NCBI RefSeq assembly: GCF_003574735.1
Contig: NZ_QORW01000002.1
Coordinates: 248,001-312,000, forward strand
DNA length: 64,000 nucleotides
DNA from: Dongia deserti
Lineage (GTDB): Bacteria; Pseudomonadota; Alphaproteobacteria; Dongiales; Dongiaceae
Direction of reading: 5' to 3'
The translations under genes were made by a program, and so were the position numbers. The notes beneath the pieces were generated by a model. The model saw nothing but the letters and a program-made list of their open reading frames with translations, did no database searches and was not told where the DNA came from. This document shows, one piece after another, positions 8,235 through 17,608 of the stretch (its first letter is position 1; each line of letters begins with the position of its first letter).

Positions 8235-8447
8235 CTATTTCGCCCGTTTGGCGCGCTTGGCGCGTTCGGCGGCGAGATCAATCACCACGTTGTCGGCATA
8301 GGTCGGCTTGCCCTTGGCGGATTTTCCCTTCGCGGCCTGGCGGGCGAAGCCTGCCCCCTCGCCGTAGCGGTTGAAGGGCCGCTCGCCGGACTTGAGGCGA
8401 ACGTAAGCGAGGACCGTGTCTTCCTGGTCGACGTGATATTCGCTCAT
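8235..8447 (-). CDS. Small hypothetical protein with basic Ala/Lys/Arg tail
   Basis: The 70-residue protein starts MSEYHVDQEDTVLAYVRLKSG and ends in the repetitive ERAKRAKRAK. A GAGG ribosome-binding site lies six bases before the ATG. Codon use has high third-position GC. The C-terminal half is lysine- and arginine-rich, which could favour nucleic-acid or membrane contact, but no family is recognised. It sits between the DUF2251-like gene and ettA. Confidence 0.55.
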   Translation of the reverse strand: MSEYHVDQEDTVLAYVRLKSGERPFNRYGEGAGFARQAAKGKSAKGKPTYADNVVIDLAAERAKRAKRAK

Positions 8448-8525
8448 GGTGGGCCTCGCTCAAGCTGTGGGCGTTGCAGTCGCCCGTCAGTCTGATTAGA
8501 CCACCAAAACTGCAAACAAATGGTT

Positions 8526-8562
8526 ATCGGCCGGCAGCCCGCAGCGGGTTAGGCCGGCCGAT
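8526..8562 (-). terminator. Nested hairpin after ettA
   Basis: ATCGGCCGGC (8526-8535) pairs perfectly with GCCGGCCGAT (8553-8562). Inside it is a second stem, CCCG-CAG-CGGG (8538-8548). It begins six bases after the ettA stop on the minus strand and is followed by a T-rich ATTTGTTT, so it is a plausible terminator. Confidence 0.6.
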
Positions 8563-8568
8563 CTAAGT

Positions 8569-10245
8569 TCACTGACGGACCAAGGGCTTGTACTTGATGC
8601 GGTGCGGCTGATCGGCCTCCGCGCCCAGGCGGCGTTTCCGATCCGCCTCGTAGTCCTGGTAGTTGCCTTCGAACCATTCGACGTGGCTCTCGCCCTCGAA
8701 AGAGAGGATGTGGGTCGCGATGCGGTCCAGGAACCAGCGGTCATGGCTGATGATGACGGCGCAGCCGGCGAAGTTCTCCAGCGCCTCTTCGAGCGCGCGC
8801 AGCGTGTCGACATCGAGGTCGTTGGTCGGCTCGTCGAGCAGCAGCACGTTGGCGCCGGACTTCAGCATCTTCGCAAGATGCACGCGGTTGCGCTCGCCGC
8901 CGGAGAGCTGCCCGACCTTCTTCTGCTGGTCGGCGCCCTTGAAGTTGAACGCGGCGACATAGGCGCGGCTCGGCATCTTGGTCCTGCCGAGCTCGACCTC
9001 GTCGAGCCCGTCGGAGATCTCCTGCCACACGGTCTTGTCGGCAGAGAGGCTATCGCGCGACTGGTCGATATAGCCGAGCTTCACCGTCTCCCCCACGCGG
9101 AAGGAGCCGGCATCGGCCTTCTCCTGGCCGATGATCATGCGGAACAAGGTCGTCTTGCCTGCGCCGTTGGGGCCGATCACGCCGACGATCCCGCCGGGCG
9201 GCAACAGGAAGGACATATCGTCCATCAGCAGCCGCTCGCCGAAGCCCTTGCTCACGTGCTGCGCCTCGATCACGAGGTTGCCGAGACGCGGGCCGGCGGG
9301 AATCGTGATGGCGGCGGTTTCCGTCGCCTTCTCGTTGGATTTCGCCAGCAGTGATTCGTAGGCCGTGACGCGCGCCTTGGACTTGGCTTGCCGCGCCTTC
9401 GGGCTTTGCCGGATCCATTCCAGCTCGCGATCCAGCGTGCGCTGGCGCGCGGTCTCCTGCTTCTCCTCCTGCTCCAGGCGTTGGCGCTTCTGCTCCAGCC
9501 AGCCGGAGTAATTGCCCTCGTAGGGAATGCCCTTGCCGCGGTCGAGCTCCAGGATCCAGCCGGCGACGTTATCGAGGAAGTAGCGATCGTGGGTGACCGC
9601 GACCACCGTGCCCTTGTATTCGTGCAGGAAGCGTTCCAGCCACGCGACGGATTCCGCATCGAGATGGTTGGTCGGCTCGTCCAGCAGCAGCATGTCGGGA
9701 TTGGAGAGCAGCAGCCGGCACAGAGCGACGCGGCGCCGCTCGCCGCCGGAGAGCTTGGTCACGTCCGCATCGCCCGGCGGGCAGCGCAGCGCATCCATCG
9801 CGATCTCGACCTTGCGCTGGATGTCCCAAGCGTCGGCATGATCGATCTTTTCCTGCAGCTCCGCCTGGCGCGCCAGCAGCGCGTCGAAATCGGCATCGGG
9901 ATCGGCCATGGCGTTCGAGACCTCCTCGAACTCCTTCAGCAAGGCGGCGGTCGCGCCGACGCCTTCCATGATGTTGCCCAGCACGTCCTTGGATGGATCG
10001 AGGTGCGGCTCCTGCTGGAGGAACCCGACCGACGCGCCCTCGGCCGCCCAGGCTTCGCCGGAAACGTCCTTGTCCAGGCCGGCCATGATCTTCAACAGGG
10101 TCGACTTGCCAGCGCCGTTGTGGCCAAGCACGCCGATCTTCGCGCCGGGCAGGAACGACAGCCAGATGTTCTCCAGGACCTTCCGGCCGCCCGGATAGAT
10201 CTTGGTCAAACCCTTCATGACATAGATGTATTGGTAGGCAGCCAT
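8569..10245 (-). CDS. ettA: Energy-dependent translational throttle EttA (ABC-F ATPase)
   Basis: The 558-residue protein has two ABC ATPase domains and no membrane segments, the mark of ABC-F translation factors. The first domain has GHNGAGKST and [18 protein letters not shown]. The linker (about residues 235-300) is charged and holds [16 protein letters not shown]-like basic sequence. The second domain has GPNGAGKTT and [19 protein letters not shown]. EttA binds the ribosomal E site and gates entry into elongation according to the ADP/ATP ratio. Start ATG 10245 ([13 protein letters not shown]) is chosen over the open upstream extension because it matches the family start and has GGAG before it. 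Confidence 0.93.
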   Translation of the reverse strand: MAAYQYIYVMKGLTKIYPGGRKVLENIWLSFLPGAKIGVLGHNGAGKSTLLKIMAGLDKDVSGEAWAAEGASVGFLQQEPHLDPSKDVLGNIMEGVGATAALLKEFEEVSNAMADPDADFDALLARQAELQEKIDHADAWDIQRKVEIAMDALRCPPGDADVTKLSGGERRRVALCRLLLSNPDMLLLDEPTNHLDAESVAWLERFLHEYKGTVVAVTHDRYFLDNVAGWILELDRGKGIPYEGNYSGWLEQKRQRLEQEEKQETARQRTLDRELEWIRQSPKARQAKSKARVTAYESLLAKSNEKATETAAITIPAGPRLGNLVIEAQHVSKGFGERLLMDDMSFLLPPGGIVGVIGPNGAGKTTLFRMIIGQEKADAGSFRVGETVKLGYIDQSRDSLSADKTVWQEISDGLDEVELGRTKMPSRAYVAAFNFKGADQQKKVGQLSGGERNRVHLAKMLKSGANVLLLDEPTNDLDVDTLRALEEALENFAGCAVIISHDRWFLDRIATHILSFEGESHVEWFEGNYQDYEADRKRRLGAEADQPHRIKYKPLVRQ

Positions 10246-10351
10246 GCCCGCTCCGCTTTTGCAATTTCGGTGAATGGGGGCGTCTCCCGCCCGCAATCGG
10301 ATGCGGGGTTTTAGCCCAGCGGCCCGGCCGCTTCAATCGCCGTGATTCAGG

Positions 10352-10984
10352 CTATTGCAGGGGCGTTTCGCCGAAGCGAGCCCAGAGCTTGGGATAGCGT
10401 TTCGCCAGATACGCTTGGTCCTCCTGGAACGATTCGCCAGAGGGCTCCGCCGCCGCCAGCGCGCCGGTATAGGGGAACCGACCTTGCGGGTCTGTCAGGG
10501 GCTCGATGCCGGTCTTTTCCGCCCAAACCTGTCCCGCGACGTAGGCAAATTCTTCGAATTCGCACACACCGCCTGGATCCGGTGCCAGGATAGCGGCCAG
10601 GGAATCGGGGTCGGCAACGACCTTTTCGAAAGTCGCGCGGCCCTTCGAGATCAGCCAGCGCTGAAAATATTCGAACCCGTCATCGCTCGCGCCGCCATGC
10701 AGCACGTAGGCCGCTCCCCAAAGGTCCCAGTTGTACGCACGTGCTTGCTCCCGGTGGAAGGCGCGTTCGAACGCTTCGATCTCCGCCGGCGTCAGCGCCC
10801 CGAGCACCTGCCGCAACGCCGACAGCTGCCGTTCTGGATCGGCTTCGAACGCAATCGTTCGATCGATGAGCGACCAGAAGCGATCTTCCGTCATCGTGTC
10901 CTCGTCTACTGTTTGCGCATTCGCTGGTGTGGTCCCCGACCAGCTCATGAGCAGCAGCATCGCTGCAACCATCAACCTCTGCAC
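10352..10984 (-). CDS. DUF4240 domain protein with possible signal peptide
   Basis: The main part, beginning MTEDRFWSLIDRTI, matches the DUF4240 pattern: an FW-L-D start, a helical EIEAFERAFHR segment, an AYVLHGG-SDDGFEYF-RWLISKG core and a YVAGQVWAEKTG end. In this sequence the domain is preceded by a hydrophobic stretch MVAAMLLLMSWS ending in ANAQ, which reads as a cleavable signal peptide if translation begins at GTG 10984 or ATG 10972. If it begins at MTEDRFW the protein is cytoplasmic, as most DUF4240 proteins are. Biochemical function is unknown. It is transcribed in the same direction as the exonuclease-CBS gene upstream, 167 bases away. Confidence 0.7.
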   Translation of the reverse strand: MQRLMVAAMLLLMSWSGTTPANAQTVDEDTMTEDRFWSLIDRTIAFEADPERQLSALRQVLGALTPAEIEAFERAFHREQARAYNWDLWGAAYVLHGGASDDGFEYFQRWLISKGRATFEKVVADPDSLAAILAPDPGGVCEFEEFAYVAGQVWAEKTGIEPLTDPQGRFPYTGALAAAEPSGESFQEDQAYLAKRYPKLWARFGETPLQ

Positions 10985-11151
10985 GATCCCCTGCCCTGCA
11001 TCGAGTGTGGCATAGCTCGAACACAAATGAAAACTGGCGCCGCGGTGGTTCCGTGACGCCGGGAGTTTGCCCTAGTCGGTACCGGTGGGCCATCGCCGCC
11101 GTGATCTTCGGCGTTTTGAACCCGCCGGTCAGGCCTGCGACGCTTGGCACC

Positions 11152-13269
11152 CTAGCCGACCGGGTCGCCTAGCAGGTTATTGACCAGTGGCACCTGCTCC
11201 AGCGCCCATTTCAGGCGGACGCGTTCGGAGTAGCTGAGCGTTCTTGGATCGACGCGGTTGGAGAGTGGAACGCCCTGCTCGATGTCCGCAAGCTGCTGCA
11301 GCAGGATCTGGCGCAGCAGGATCTGATGGGCTTCGAGCAAGCCGTCGACGCAGTCTTCGGTAACATTCGGCCTGCCCCGCAGCGCATCCAGCCTGCTCGC
11401 CGTTGCACGATGCGGCAGTCCGTGGCGGAGCGCCAGCACGCGCGCCGCCGAGAATATCGGCATGATGCCATGCCGCTTCAGGTCCATGCGACCATCGTCG
11501 TCCACCTTGAATCGGCCGAGCCAACTGATCGGCATTTGCGCCTGCGCGGCGTTCAGAGACATGAGATGCAGAAAGGCGGTTGATCCGGAGGCGGCTTCGA
11601 TCGCGTCGGCGCGAAGGTCGACGGCGAGCCCCTGTTCACCGTAGACCGGCATCGCATCGAAGAAGATGTCGGCATTCAGGATGTTTTGCGGCCCGGACCT
11701 GGTGAGCCAATGCGATACCTGTTGGCGCCACTGGCCCGCGGACTTGCACCAGGCGGCGTTGCCGGCCATCACGCCTCCCTTGCAGAAGGGAACGCCGATC
11801 TCGTCAAGCACGGCATTCATACGCTGGCCGAATTTCAGGAGCCACGCCTCCGCGACCAGCTGATCGGCCGCTTCGAAGACGATGGCGTTGTCCTGGTCAA
11901 GGGCGAGCAGACTCTCACCGCGACCTCCCGAGCCCAGGACCATGACTGCGAAGCGCAGCGCCGGGGGACTTGGCGATGCAGTCGAGACCTCCCGTTCGGC
12001 GATTGCCGCAGCGCGGGCCGTCAACCCGCGAACTTCGCCCGAGATGATCCCGGCAATGTCGCGAGCGTCGACCTCCTCCTGGACTAGCGTGCGCACGGCA
12101 CCCGCCAGCTTGCGCCACACCAGTGCAAGTTCCTCGATGCTCGCCGCATCTCCCAACGCATCCGCGAAGGCGAGCGCCTCGTCGGCCTGCATGCGAAGAA
12201 GGTCACGTTGGGTGATCGCGCCGACCAGGTCGCCTTCAGGCCCCACGACTCCCAGGTGGCGGTACCTTTTGCGGCGCATTCGGCCGAAGGCAACATAGAG
12301 AAAGTCGGTCTCGGATACGCATTCGAGGGGAAACGTGGCGATGCCACGCACCGGCTTCACGAAGGCCTCCGCGCCATCGCGATCGATGGCGCGCAGGATA
12401 TCGCGTTCGGTCACGATGCCGTGGGAAGTCCCGGGATGGTCGCGCGCGATGAAGAGAGAACTCACCTTGCGGCTCGTGAGCAATGCCAGGGCCTCGCGAA
12501 TGCTCATCGACGGCATGGCAAATTGCGGTGGCGTGGACATCACGTCCTTCGCCCGATTCCGATACGGGTAGCTGTCCGTGCGAACAGCGACAGCCGTGGG
12601 CGACGCAGCGTCCTGCCACTGCGCCGCGCCGCCGTTGGGACGTGATGCCGCGAGTTTCCGGCATGCGCCCGCGGCTTCCGCCATGGAGCGGATGGACCGG
12701 TCCCGCAAATGCGGCAGAAGCGCGAGAAAGACTTCCGCCGCGAGCCTTGCGTCCGGCAGGGCACGATGCCGATCGACGACGGCAATGCCGAGCCAACTTG
12801 CGACTGTTTCCAGAGAATCATTTGGCAGGTCCGGCTGCAGCAATCGCACCAGGTCACGTACGTCGAGGAAGTGCGGCGGGCTCCATGTAAGGCCGGCGCG
12901 CTCATGCTCGCGATGCAGCATGGCGAAATCGAAGCTCAAGGCATATCCAAGGATGACGTGCGCGCCGGCAAAATCGCGATAGCGCCGGTAGACATCCGCG
13001 AAGCTGTCTGCCGCTTTCACTGCCTCGTCGGTTATTCCGTGAATCGCGGTCGACTCGGGTGGAATCGCTTCGTGGGGATTGATCAGGGACGAGAATTGAA
13101 ATTCGGGGACGAGCTTGCCGTTCGCAACGCCGACCGCGCCGATTTCAAGAATGCGGCCGCGGCGGACGTCGAGCGAGGTGGTTTCGGTATCGAGAGCGAC
13201 AGCGGTCAAAGACCGCAGTGGCGTGCCCGCTGTTGCGACCGGATATCTCTGCCTCATGTGCCGCCACAT
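11152..13269 (-). CDS. DEDDh exonuclease - CBS pair - DUF294 nucleotidyltransferase fusion
   Basis: Three parts are visible in the 705 residues. Residues about 20-185 are a DnaQ-like 3'-5' exonuclease: ALDTETTSLD supplies D and E, LGYALSFDFAML the next Asp, and HRALPDA the final His/Asp. Residues about 245-370 are a CBS pair (VMSTPPQFAMPSMSIREAL, then VVGPEGDLVGAITQRDLL). Residues about 420-700 are a DUF294 nucleotidyltransferase-like domain with LGSGGRGESLLALDQDNAI and its C-terminal helical domain. CBS pairs usually bind adenine nucleotides and DUF294 resembles GlnD/GlnE catalytic domains, so a nucleotide-sensing regulator is likely. It lies downstream of a Na+/solute symporter operon, and control of that uptake is inferred. 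Start may be ATG 13257. Confidence 0.8.
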   Translation of the reverse strand: MWRHMRQRYPVATAGTPLRSLTAVALDTETTSLDVRRGRILEIGAVGVANGKLVPEFQFSSLINPHEAIPPESTAIHGITDEAVKAADSFADVYRRYRDFAGAHVILGYALSFDFAMLHREHERAGLTWSPPHFLDVRDLVRLLQPDLPNDSLETVASWLGIAVVDRHRALPDARLAAEVFLALLPHLRDRSIRSMAEAAGACRKLAASRPNGGAAQWQDAASPTAVAVRTDSYPYRNRAKDVMSTPPQFAMPSMSIREALALLTSRKVSSLFIARDHPGTSHGIVTERDILRAIDRDGAEAFVKPVRGIATFPLECVSETDFLYVAFGRMRRKRYRHLGVVGPEGDLVGAITQRDLLRMQADEALAFADALGDAASIEELALVWRKLAGAVRTLVQEEVDARDIAGIISGEVRGLTARAAAIAEREVSTASPSPPALRFAVMVLGSGGRGESLLALDQDNAIVFEAADQLVAEAWLLKFGQRMNAVLDEIGVPFCKGGVMAGNAAWCKSAGQWRQQVSHWLTRSGPQNILNADIFFDAMPVYGEQGLAVDLRADAIEAASGSTAFLHLMSLNAAQAQMPISWLGRFKVDDDGRMDLKRHGIMPIFSAARVLALRHGLPHRATASRLDALRGRPNVTEDCVDGLLEAHQILLRQILLQQLADIEQGVPLSNRVDPRTLSYSERVRLKWALEQVPLVNNLLGDPVG

Positions 13270-13387
13270 GGGTGATGTTCGGCGGCCCGAAAGACCAGTG
13301 CCGGACAGCCGAACCTGCGGCTCGAACCTAACAAGAATCCGGCAGAAGACAAAGCAGCACCGGCACAGGACGACGATAAGTCTGACT

Positions 13388-13750
13388 CTAGGGCGCCGGT
13401 GTGAAGACTTTGTAGATGAATGCGGCCACCTCGCTCTCCAGAGGAAAGGAGAGCATGCCCATGACCGAATAACCGAGCAGCCACGGCATCAGGTAGAATC
13501 GCACCATGAAGAAGAACCATGCGACGAAGGCGGGCACCAGCTGCGGAATCAGGAAACCCGGCGTGATCCACCGGAACATGCGGATGATTGGATCGGTCGA
13601 CCTGACGAAGAAACGCATGAAAAAGAAGCTGGACGTTTCCGGCAGGAAAATGCCCATGGCGGTCCGGCCGATCAGAGTCCACATGACAATCCCAAGGACA
13701 TAGTCGATCAGGATGACCCACCACGGGAAAATCGCCAGCGCGTCAGCCAT
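13388..13750 (-). CDS. Small integral membrane protein of symporter operon
   Basis: The 120-residue protein has about three hydrophobic segments: LIDYVLGIVMWTLIGR, then after FFVRSTDPIIRMFRW the stretch LVPAFVAWFFFMVRFYLMPWLLGYSVMGML. The central R-TDPIIR-FRWITP pattern recalls the YggT family (P-L-R-R-I-P), but the match is loose. It follows the symporter gene after a hairpin and is preceded by a GAGG site, so it is probably the last gene of that operon. A role as accessory subunit of the transporter is inference. Confidence 0.65.
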   Translation of the reverse strand: MADALAIFPWWVILIDYVLGIVMWTLIGRTAMGIFLPETSSFFFMRFFVRSTDPIIRMFRWITPGFLIPQLVPAFVAWFFFMVRFYLMPWLLGYSVMGMLSFPLESEVAAFIYKVFTPAP

Positions 13751-13774
13751 GAAATGAGGCCCTCTTCAAGAAGA

Positions 13775-13800
13775 ACAGGGGCGGAAAGCTCCGCCCCTGT
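13775..13800 (-). terminator. Perfect 11-bp hairpin between symporter and small membrane protein
   Basis: ACAGGGGCGGA and TCCGCCCCTGT flank a 4-base loop. There is only a mixed T/C tract after it on the minus strand, so it may lower readthrough or protect the upstream mRNA end rather than stop transcription fully. Confidence 0.6.
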
Positions 13801-13856
13801 TTGTCATTGGAACAGGGATGGATTTCTCCACCCCTGAACGCAACCCGTTTCTTGGT

Positions 13857-15686
13857 TCAATGCCCGGCGGCCAGGATCGGCTTGCCGGAGGGCACGCGGA
13901 CCTCGTCCACCATGTCCTGGATCTCTTTCGAGGGTTCCTTGGTGGCAAGGCTGACCACGACCATGGCAACTAGGCTGACCGCCATGCCGACGATGCCGAA
14001 CCGGATATCGTCGATCCCGAGCCATGGGGTCATGATCTTGTTGTAAACGAGGTAGAGGTACACCGAACCCGCGCCGAAGCCTCCCAGCATCCCGGCGATG
14101 GCGCCGGCAGTGTTGGCACGTTTCCACCACACGCCGAGAACCAATGGGAAGAAGAGGCCGGAGGCGGCGAAGTCGAACGCCCAGGCCACCGCGCCCAGGA
14201 TGCCCGTCAGCTTCAGCGATGCGACGGCCGCACCGCCCGCGCCGATGAACACCAAAATGACGCGGGCAACGATCAGGCGCCTGCGCGTGCTGGCCGACGG
14301 ATCGACGATCTTGTAGTAGAGATCGTGCGACAACGCGTTTGCGATGGCCAGCAGCAGCCCGTCCGCGGTCGACATGGCCGCCGCGAGACCGCCCGCCGCC
14401 ACGAGGCCGGAGATGACGAACGGCAAACCGGCGATTTCCGGTGTGGCTAGCACGACGATATCCGGGCGCATGAAGAATTCGTTCAATTGCAGGATACCGT
14501 CGCTGTTCTGGTCTGCGACGGCGAGCATGCCGACCGACGACCAGTGCTTGATCCACTCCAGATTGGCAACATCCGCAAACGGCTTGCCGATGATGGAAGT
14601 CGCCAGATTCGGGTCGAGCAGTTGCAGCTTCGTCAGCGTCGCGAGAGCGGGCGCCGAGAAGTACAGCAGGAAGATGAAGAACAGCGACCAGCCGACCGAG
14701 CGGCGGGCCGAGCGGACCGAGGGGGTCGTGAAGTAGCGCATCAAGATGTGCGGAAGCGATGCGGTGCCCGCCATCATGCAGATCGCCAGAGATACCATGC
14801 TCCATGAGCTCATCGCGTCGCCCGGCGCATTCTGCGGCGTCGTAAGAACCGACAAGCCCGCTATGGGCTCGGCGGGGGGATTCAGCCCATACTGCGCCTG
14901 CAGTTCGGCGATGCGGAAAACGCCATCGCCGTAGGAGAAGTGGGGAATGATGCCGAAGCCCTGCTTGTTGGACATCCAGATAATCGGCACCAGGTAGGCG
15001 ATGATCAGCACGATGTACTGCGCGACCTGCGTCCAGGTCACACCTCGCATGCCGCCCAGCATCGAACAGATGAAAATGCCCAGCAATCCAAACCAGACGC
15101 CGATCTCGAAGCTGATGCCGAGAGTCTGGGCTGCGATCGTTCCGGTGGCGTTGATTTGCGCGGTCACATACGTGAACGACGCCACCACCAGGACGATGAC
15201 GGCAATGAAACGAGCGGCGCTGCCGCCGTAGCGCGTGCCGACGAAATCCGGGACCGTGTAGCAGCCGAATTTCCTGAGATAGGGCGCCATCAGCGAGTTG
15301 ACGAGCACATAGCCGCCAGTCCAGCCGATGATGTATCCGAGATAGGGGTAGCCGCCGAAATAGACGCCGCCCGCCAAGGCCACGAATGAGGCCCCGGACA
15401 TCCAGTCGGCAGCGGTGGCCATGCCATTGTAGAGGGCGGGCACTTCACGCCCGGCGACGTAGTAGGCATCGACTTCGGCCGTGCGCGAAAGCCAGCCGAT
15501 GATCGCGTAGATGCCGATCGTGAAAAGCAGGAATCCAATGCCGATCAATTGCGCGCTGGCGCCCAGGCTCTCGAGGATTGCCATCAAGAGGAAAAACGCC
15601 AGGAAGCCCAGCGTATACAGGAAGTAGACCTTGCCCAGGTTGTCGATAAACCTGGAACGACGGCCGGACGTTGTGTCAGAAGCCAT
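13857..15686 (-). CDS. Sodium:solute symporter (SSS family, DUF4212-associated)
   Basis: The 609-residue protein has about 13 hydrophobic helices and SSS signatures: VDAYYVAGREVPALYNGMA, ADWMSGASFVALAGG in the second helix, and ALSHDLYYKIVDP following LAAAMSTADGLLLAIANAL. It belongs to the acetate-permease-like branch that is paired with a small DUF4212 subunit, whose gene lies 11 bases upstream here. Likely substrates are short carboxylates such as acetate, carried in with Na+. The operon order is DUF4212, symporter, hairpin, small membrane protein; the exonuclease-CBS-DUF294 gene follows 118 bases later. Confidence 0.88.
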   Translation of the reverse strand: MASDTTSGRRSRFIDNLGKVYFLYTLGFLAFFLLMAILESLGASAQLIGIGFLLFTIGIYAIIGWLSRTAEVDAYYVAGREVPALYNGMATAADWMSGASFVALAGGVYFGGYPYLGYIIGWTGGYVLVNSLMAPYLRKFGCYTVPDFVGTRYGGSAARFIAVIVLVVASFTYVTAQINATGTIAAQTLGISFEIGVWFGLLGIFICSMLGGMRGVTWTQVAQYIVLIIAYLVPIIWMSNKQGFGIIPHFSYGDGVFRIAELQAQYGLNPPAEPIAGLSVLTTPQNAPGDAMSSWSMVSLAICMMAGTASLPHILMRYFTTPSVRSARRSVGWSLFFIFLLYFSAPALATLTKLQLLDPNLATSIIGKPFADVANLEWIKHWSSVGMLAVADQNSDGILQLNEFFMRPDIVVLATPEIAGLPFVISGLVAAGGLAAAMSTADGLLLAIANALSHDLYYKIVDPSASTRRRLIVARVILVFIGAGGAAVASLKLTGILGAVAWAFDFAASGLFFPLVLGVWWKRANTAGAIAGMLGGFGAGSVYLYLVYNKIMTPWLGIDDIRFGIVGMAVSLVAMVVVSLATKEPSKEIQDMVDEVRVPSGKPILAAGH

Positions 15687-15697
15687 GTGTTTCCCCC

Positions 15698-15958
15698 TTA
15701 CTCGTCGTGGCCGAATTCTTCGTCGATCGCGTCCTGGCGCCAGTTCTGGACCCAGATCAGCACAACGAAAGCGATCAGCGATCCCTGGACACAGAAATAG
15801 TATCCCAAGGGAAAACCCAGGAAGGTCATGGAGTTAAGGGCTCCGGCGAACCAAGGGATGATGATCCCAAAGAGCGCCCATAGAGCCAGGATGATGTACG
15901 TCAAGTTCCGCGTTTTCGACCAGTGCAACCCGTTCGCTGCTCTTGTGTCTTCCGCCAT
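15698..15958 (-). CDS. DUF4212 small membrane subunit of Na+/solute symporter
   Basis: From the ATG at 15958 the 86-residue protein reads MAEDTRAANGLHWSKTRNL, followed by two transmembrane helices (about residues 22-42 and 52-72) and an acidic tail. W-K-T-R-L before helix 1 and Q-SL-IFV-LI-Y/W in helix 2 are DUF4212 features; this family is encoded directly before SSS symporters, as here. It is probably a stabilising or regulatory subunit. The longer open frame to 16045 is not used because GGGAGG lies ahead of 15958. Confidence 0.85.
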   Translation of the reverse strand: MAEDTRAANGLHWSKTRNLTYIILALWALFGIIIPWFAGALNSMTFLGFPLGYYFCVQGSLIAFVVLIWVQNWRQDAIDEEFGHDE

Positions 15959-16084
15959 GTTTATGTTTCCTCCCAAGAATGGGCTCGCGAATAGCCCAAC
16001 ATCCCCTTCTTCTCGTACTTCACATCTTCCCTGATTCGGGTGCAAGGCAAATGGTGCCCAAAAACAGGGCGTCCGTATTAGACT

Positions 16085-16759
16085 TTGGTAGTGCCCCCCG
16101 CCATGATGGTTGGTCAGATGTTCCGTGTTTTTGCCAGCGCCCGAAGGTTATTCAGTCAGGTCGGCATCCTCAGCGATCGGCATGTGGGCAGGATTTGCAC
16201 GGTCCCTGACTTGTGTGAATTTGCGGCGACTCGAGCCGCCTTTGTCTCGCAGAAGACACTCTACGGTTACGTCCAGACCCGCATGGGAATGGAGTATTCT
16301 AAGGGGTTTCAGGAAGAAGCGTTCGCGAAATCGCTGAACATTGCGAAGATGCACGTGTTTGCGGCCTGCCTGTCGGACCTCGTGATCTACACGGTGGCCG
16401 AGGCGCTGGCTGGCGCCCGATTCGACGACGAGACCCGCGGCGCCGTCGCGCGGCACTGCTTTCGATCCACGATCGACGAGAACGTGGAATTCGCTCCCAC
16501 CCCGCATTGGGCCTCGGATGCCATAGAGGAGTTCGACGCACGGTTGGCGGATACGATTTGGAACGCCGGCGCGCTGATGCCGGAGAACTTCACGCGCAGC
16601 CCGCTTGCTCTTGTCCGATGGGCGCCGATCGCTCCGGAGCTCAAGCGCCACGACACTGAAATTGTCGAGAACTCCATCAAGTTCACCTGGCTCGGCGTGC
16701 GCGAGGACTTCCGGCGACGGCTTGATCGGGATGCAATCGCTGGTAACGTCACTCGGTGA
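16085..16759 (+). CDS. Conserved-looking protein of unknown function, divergent from the symporter operon
   Basis: The 224-residue soluble protein contains TRAAFVSQKTLYGYVQTRMG (about 49-68), a helical AKMHVFAACLSDLVIYTVAEAL segment, and a C-terminal RWAPIAPELKRHDTEIVEN region. It has no signal peptide or membrane helix, and I do not recognise a named domain. The composition (helical, alternating charge) would suit an all-helical regulatory protein, but there is no helix-turn-helix. The start is uncertain: ATG 16085, 16103 or 16118 are possible, and none has a strong ribosome-binding site. Divergence from the DUF4212/symporter operon suggests a functional link. Confidence 0.65.
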   Translation: MVVPPAMMVGQMFRVFASARRLFSQVGILSDRHVGRICTVPDLCEFAATRAAFVSQKTLYGYVQTRMGMEYSKGFQEEAFAKSLNIAKMHVFAACLSDLVIYTVAEALAGARFDDETRGAVARHCFRSTIDENVEFAPTPHWASDAIEEFDARLADTIWNAGALMPENFTRSPLALVRWAPIAPELKRHDTEIVENSIKFTWLGVREDFRRRLDRDAIAGNVTR

Positions 16760-16992
16760 CCGTCCCGATTGCTCCCGGCGAAACGTGCGCGAACCAACCC
16801 TGCGTGCGTGATCCGGAGCGCAATGCAGTGGAGCTGCATCGGCGCACCTCACCTCAGTGGCGCTCAACGAGTGTTGGCGAACTCTTGGAACAAGCTCGGG
16901 GCACTCTTGCTTGATCTGGCTGATTGGTCCGATGCTTATGACCACTCCGGCGGCGCTCGCGACGCTGGGTTAGTCGCGCGTGGAGGCCTCCG

Positions 16993-17358
16993 GTGCAGGA
17001 ACTCGAAGCGCTTGCCGTCCTTTCCATCCGCCGCGCCTGCGGCTTCGGCGCCCTCGCGATCGCCACCTTGATGCTCGGCCTTTCATACGCGCCCGGGGTC
17101 GCCTTCGGGACCGGCGCGGTCTGCTGCCTCCTGATGGCGCTGATCCTGTACTGGAAAGGCGATCACGCGCTGCGGCAGGACCACCGCAAGACTGAGCTGT
17201 GGTTGATGCTCGCCGAAGGCCACCGGCCACCCCCCGATGTGGCGGCGGTCATCGTTCCCCGAATCCTGCGCCGCACCTACCTTGAGCATTGCCGCCTGGC
17301 GCTCACCGCTTCCGGCGGGCTCGCTATACCCGCCTTGGGCCTCCATCTTGTGGGTTGA
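16993..17358 (+). CDS. Small membrane protein of unknown function
   Basis: The 121-residue protein starts at GTG 16993 with GGAGG seven bases before it. It has two hydrophobic segments near the N-terminus (about residues 18-33 and 37-52), then a basic cytoplasmic loop (KGDHALRQDHRKTELWLMLAEGHRPP) and a weaker hydrophobic C-terminus. Codon use is good. No family is recognised. It precedes the phosphatase-Mla gene run by 250 bases on the same strand. Confidence 0.6.
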   Translation: MQELEALAVLSIRRACGFGALAIATLMLGLSYAPGVAFGTGAVCCLLMALILYWKGDHALRQDHRKTELWLMLAEGHRPPPDVAAVIVPRILRRTYLEHCRLALTASGGLAIPALGLHLVG

Positions 17359-17608
17359 GAGGCGCGAGCGTCCGCCCACTTTGTGACAGCGCACACTGGC
17401 CCCAGCCTTGCTTCCGCCCTGCCAAAGGTGCGATTCTTCTGCAATGTCGCCGGCGAGGGGAGGCTGGCGCGTTCCCCGCTGCGGGGAATCGGGAGGGGCC
17501 TGTTTCGTGTTGGATCGATTGCACGGCTTAGTTTCCTATGAGACGTCCAGGCGGGCGGCTCGCTGTAGCGGGCCCTTGCACCGCGCCGCGCTGGCGAGTT
17601 GATCCGGC
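17359..17608. other. Intergenic region upstream of the phosphatase-Mla genes
   Basis: It includes a perfect 7-bp hairpin, TTCCCCG-CTG-CGGGGAA, at 17472-17488 without a T-run. This may end transcription of the small membrane gene or act as a leader structure. A promoter for the six-gene run is expected here, but no clear -35/-10 pair is visible. Confidence 0.4.
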
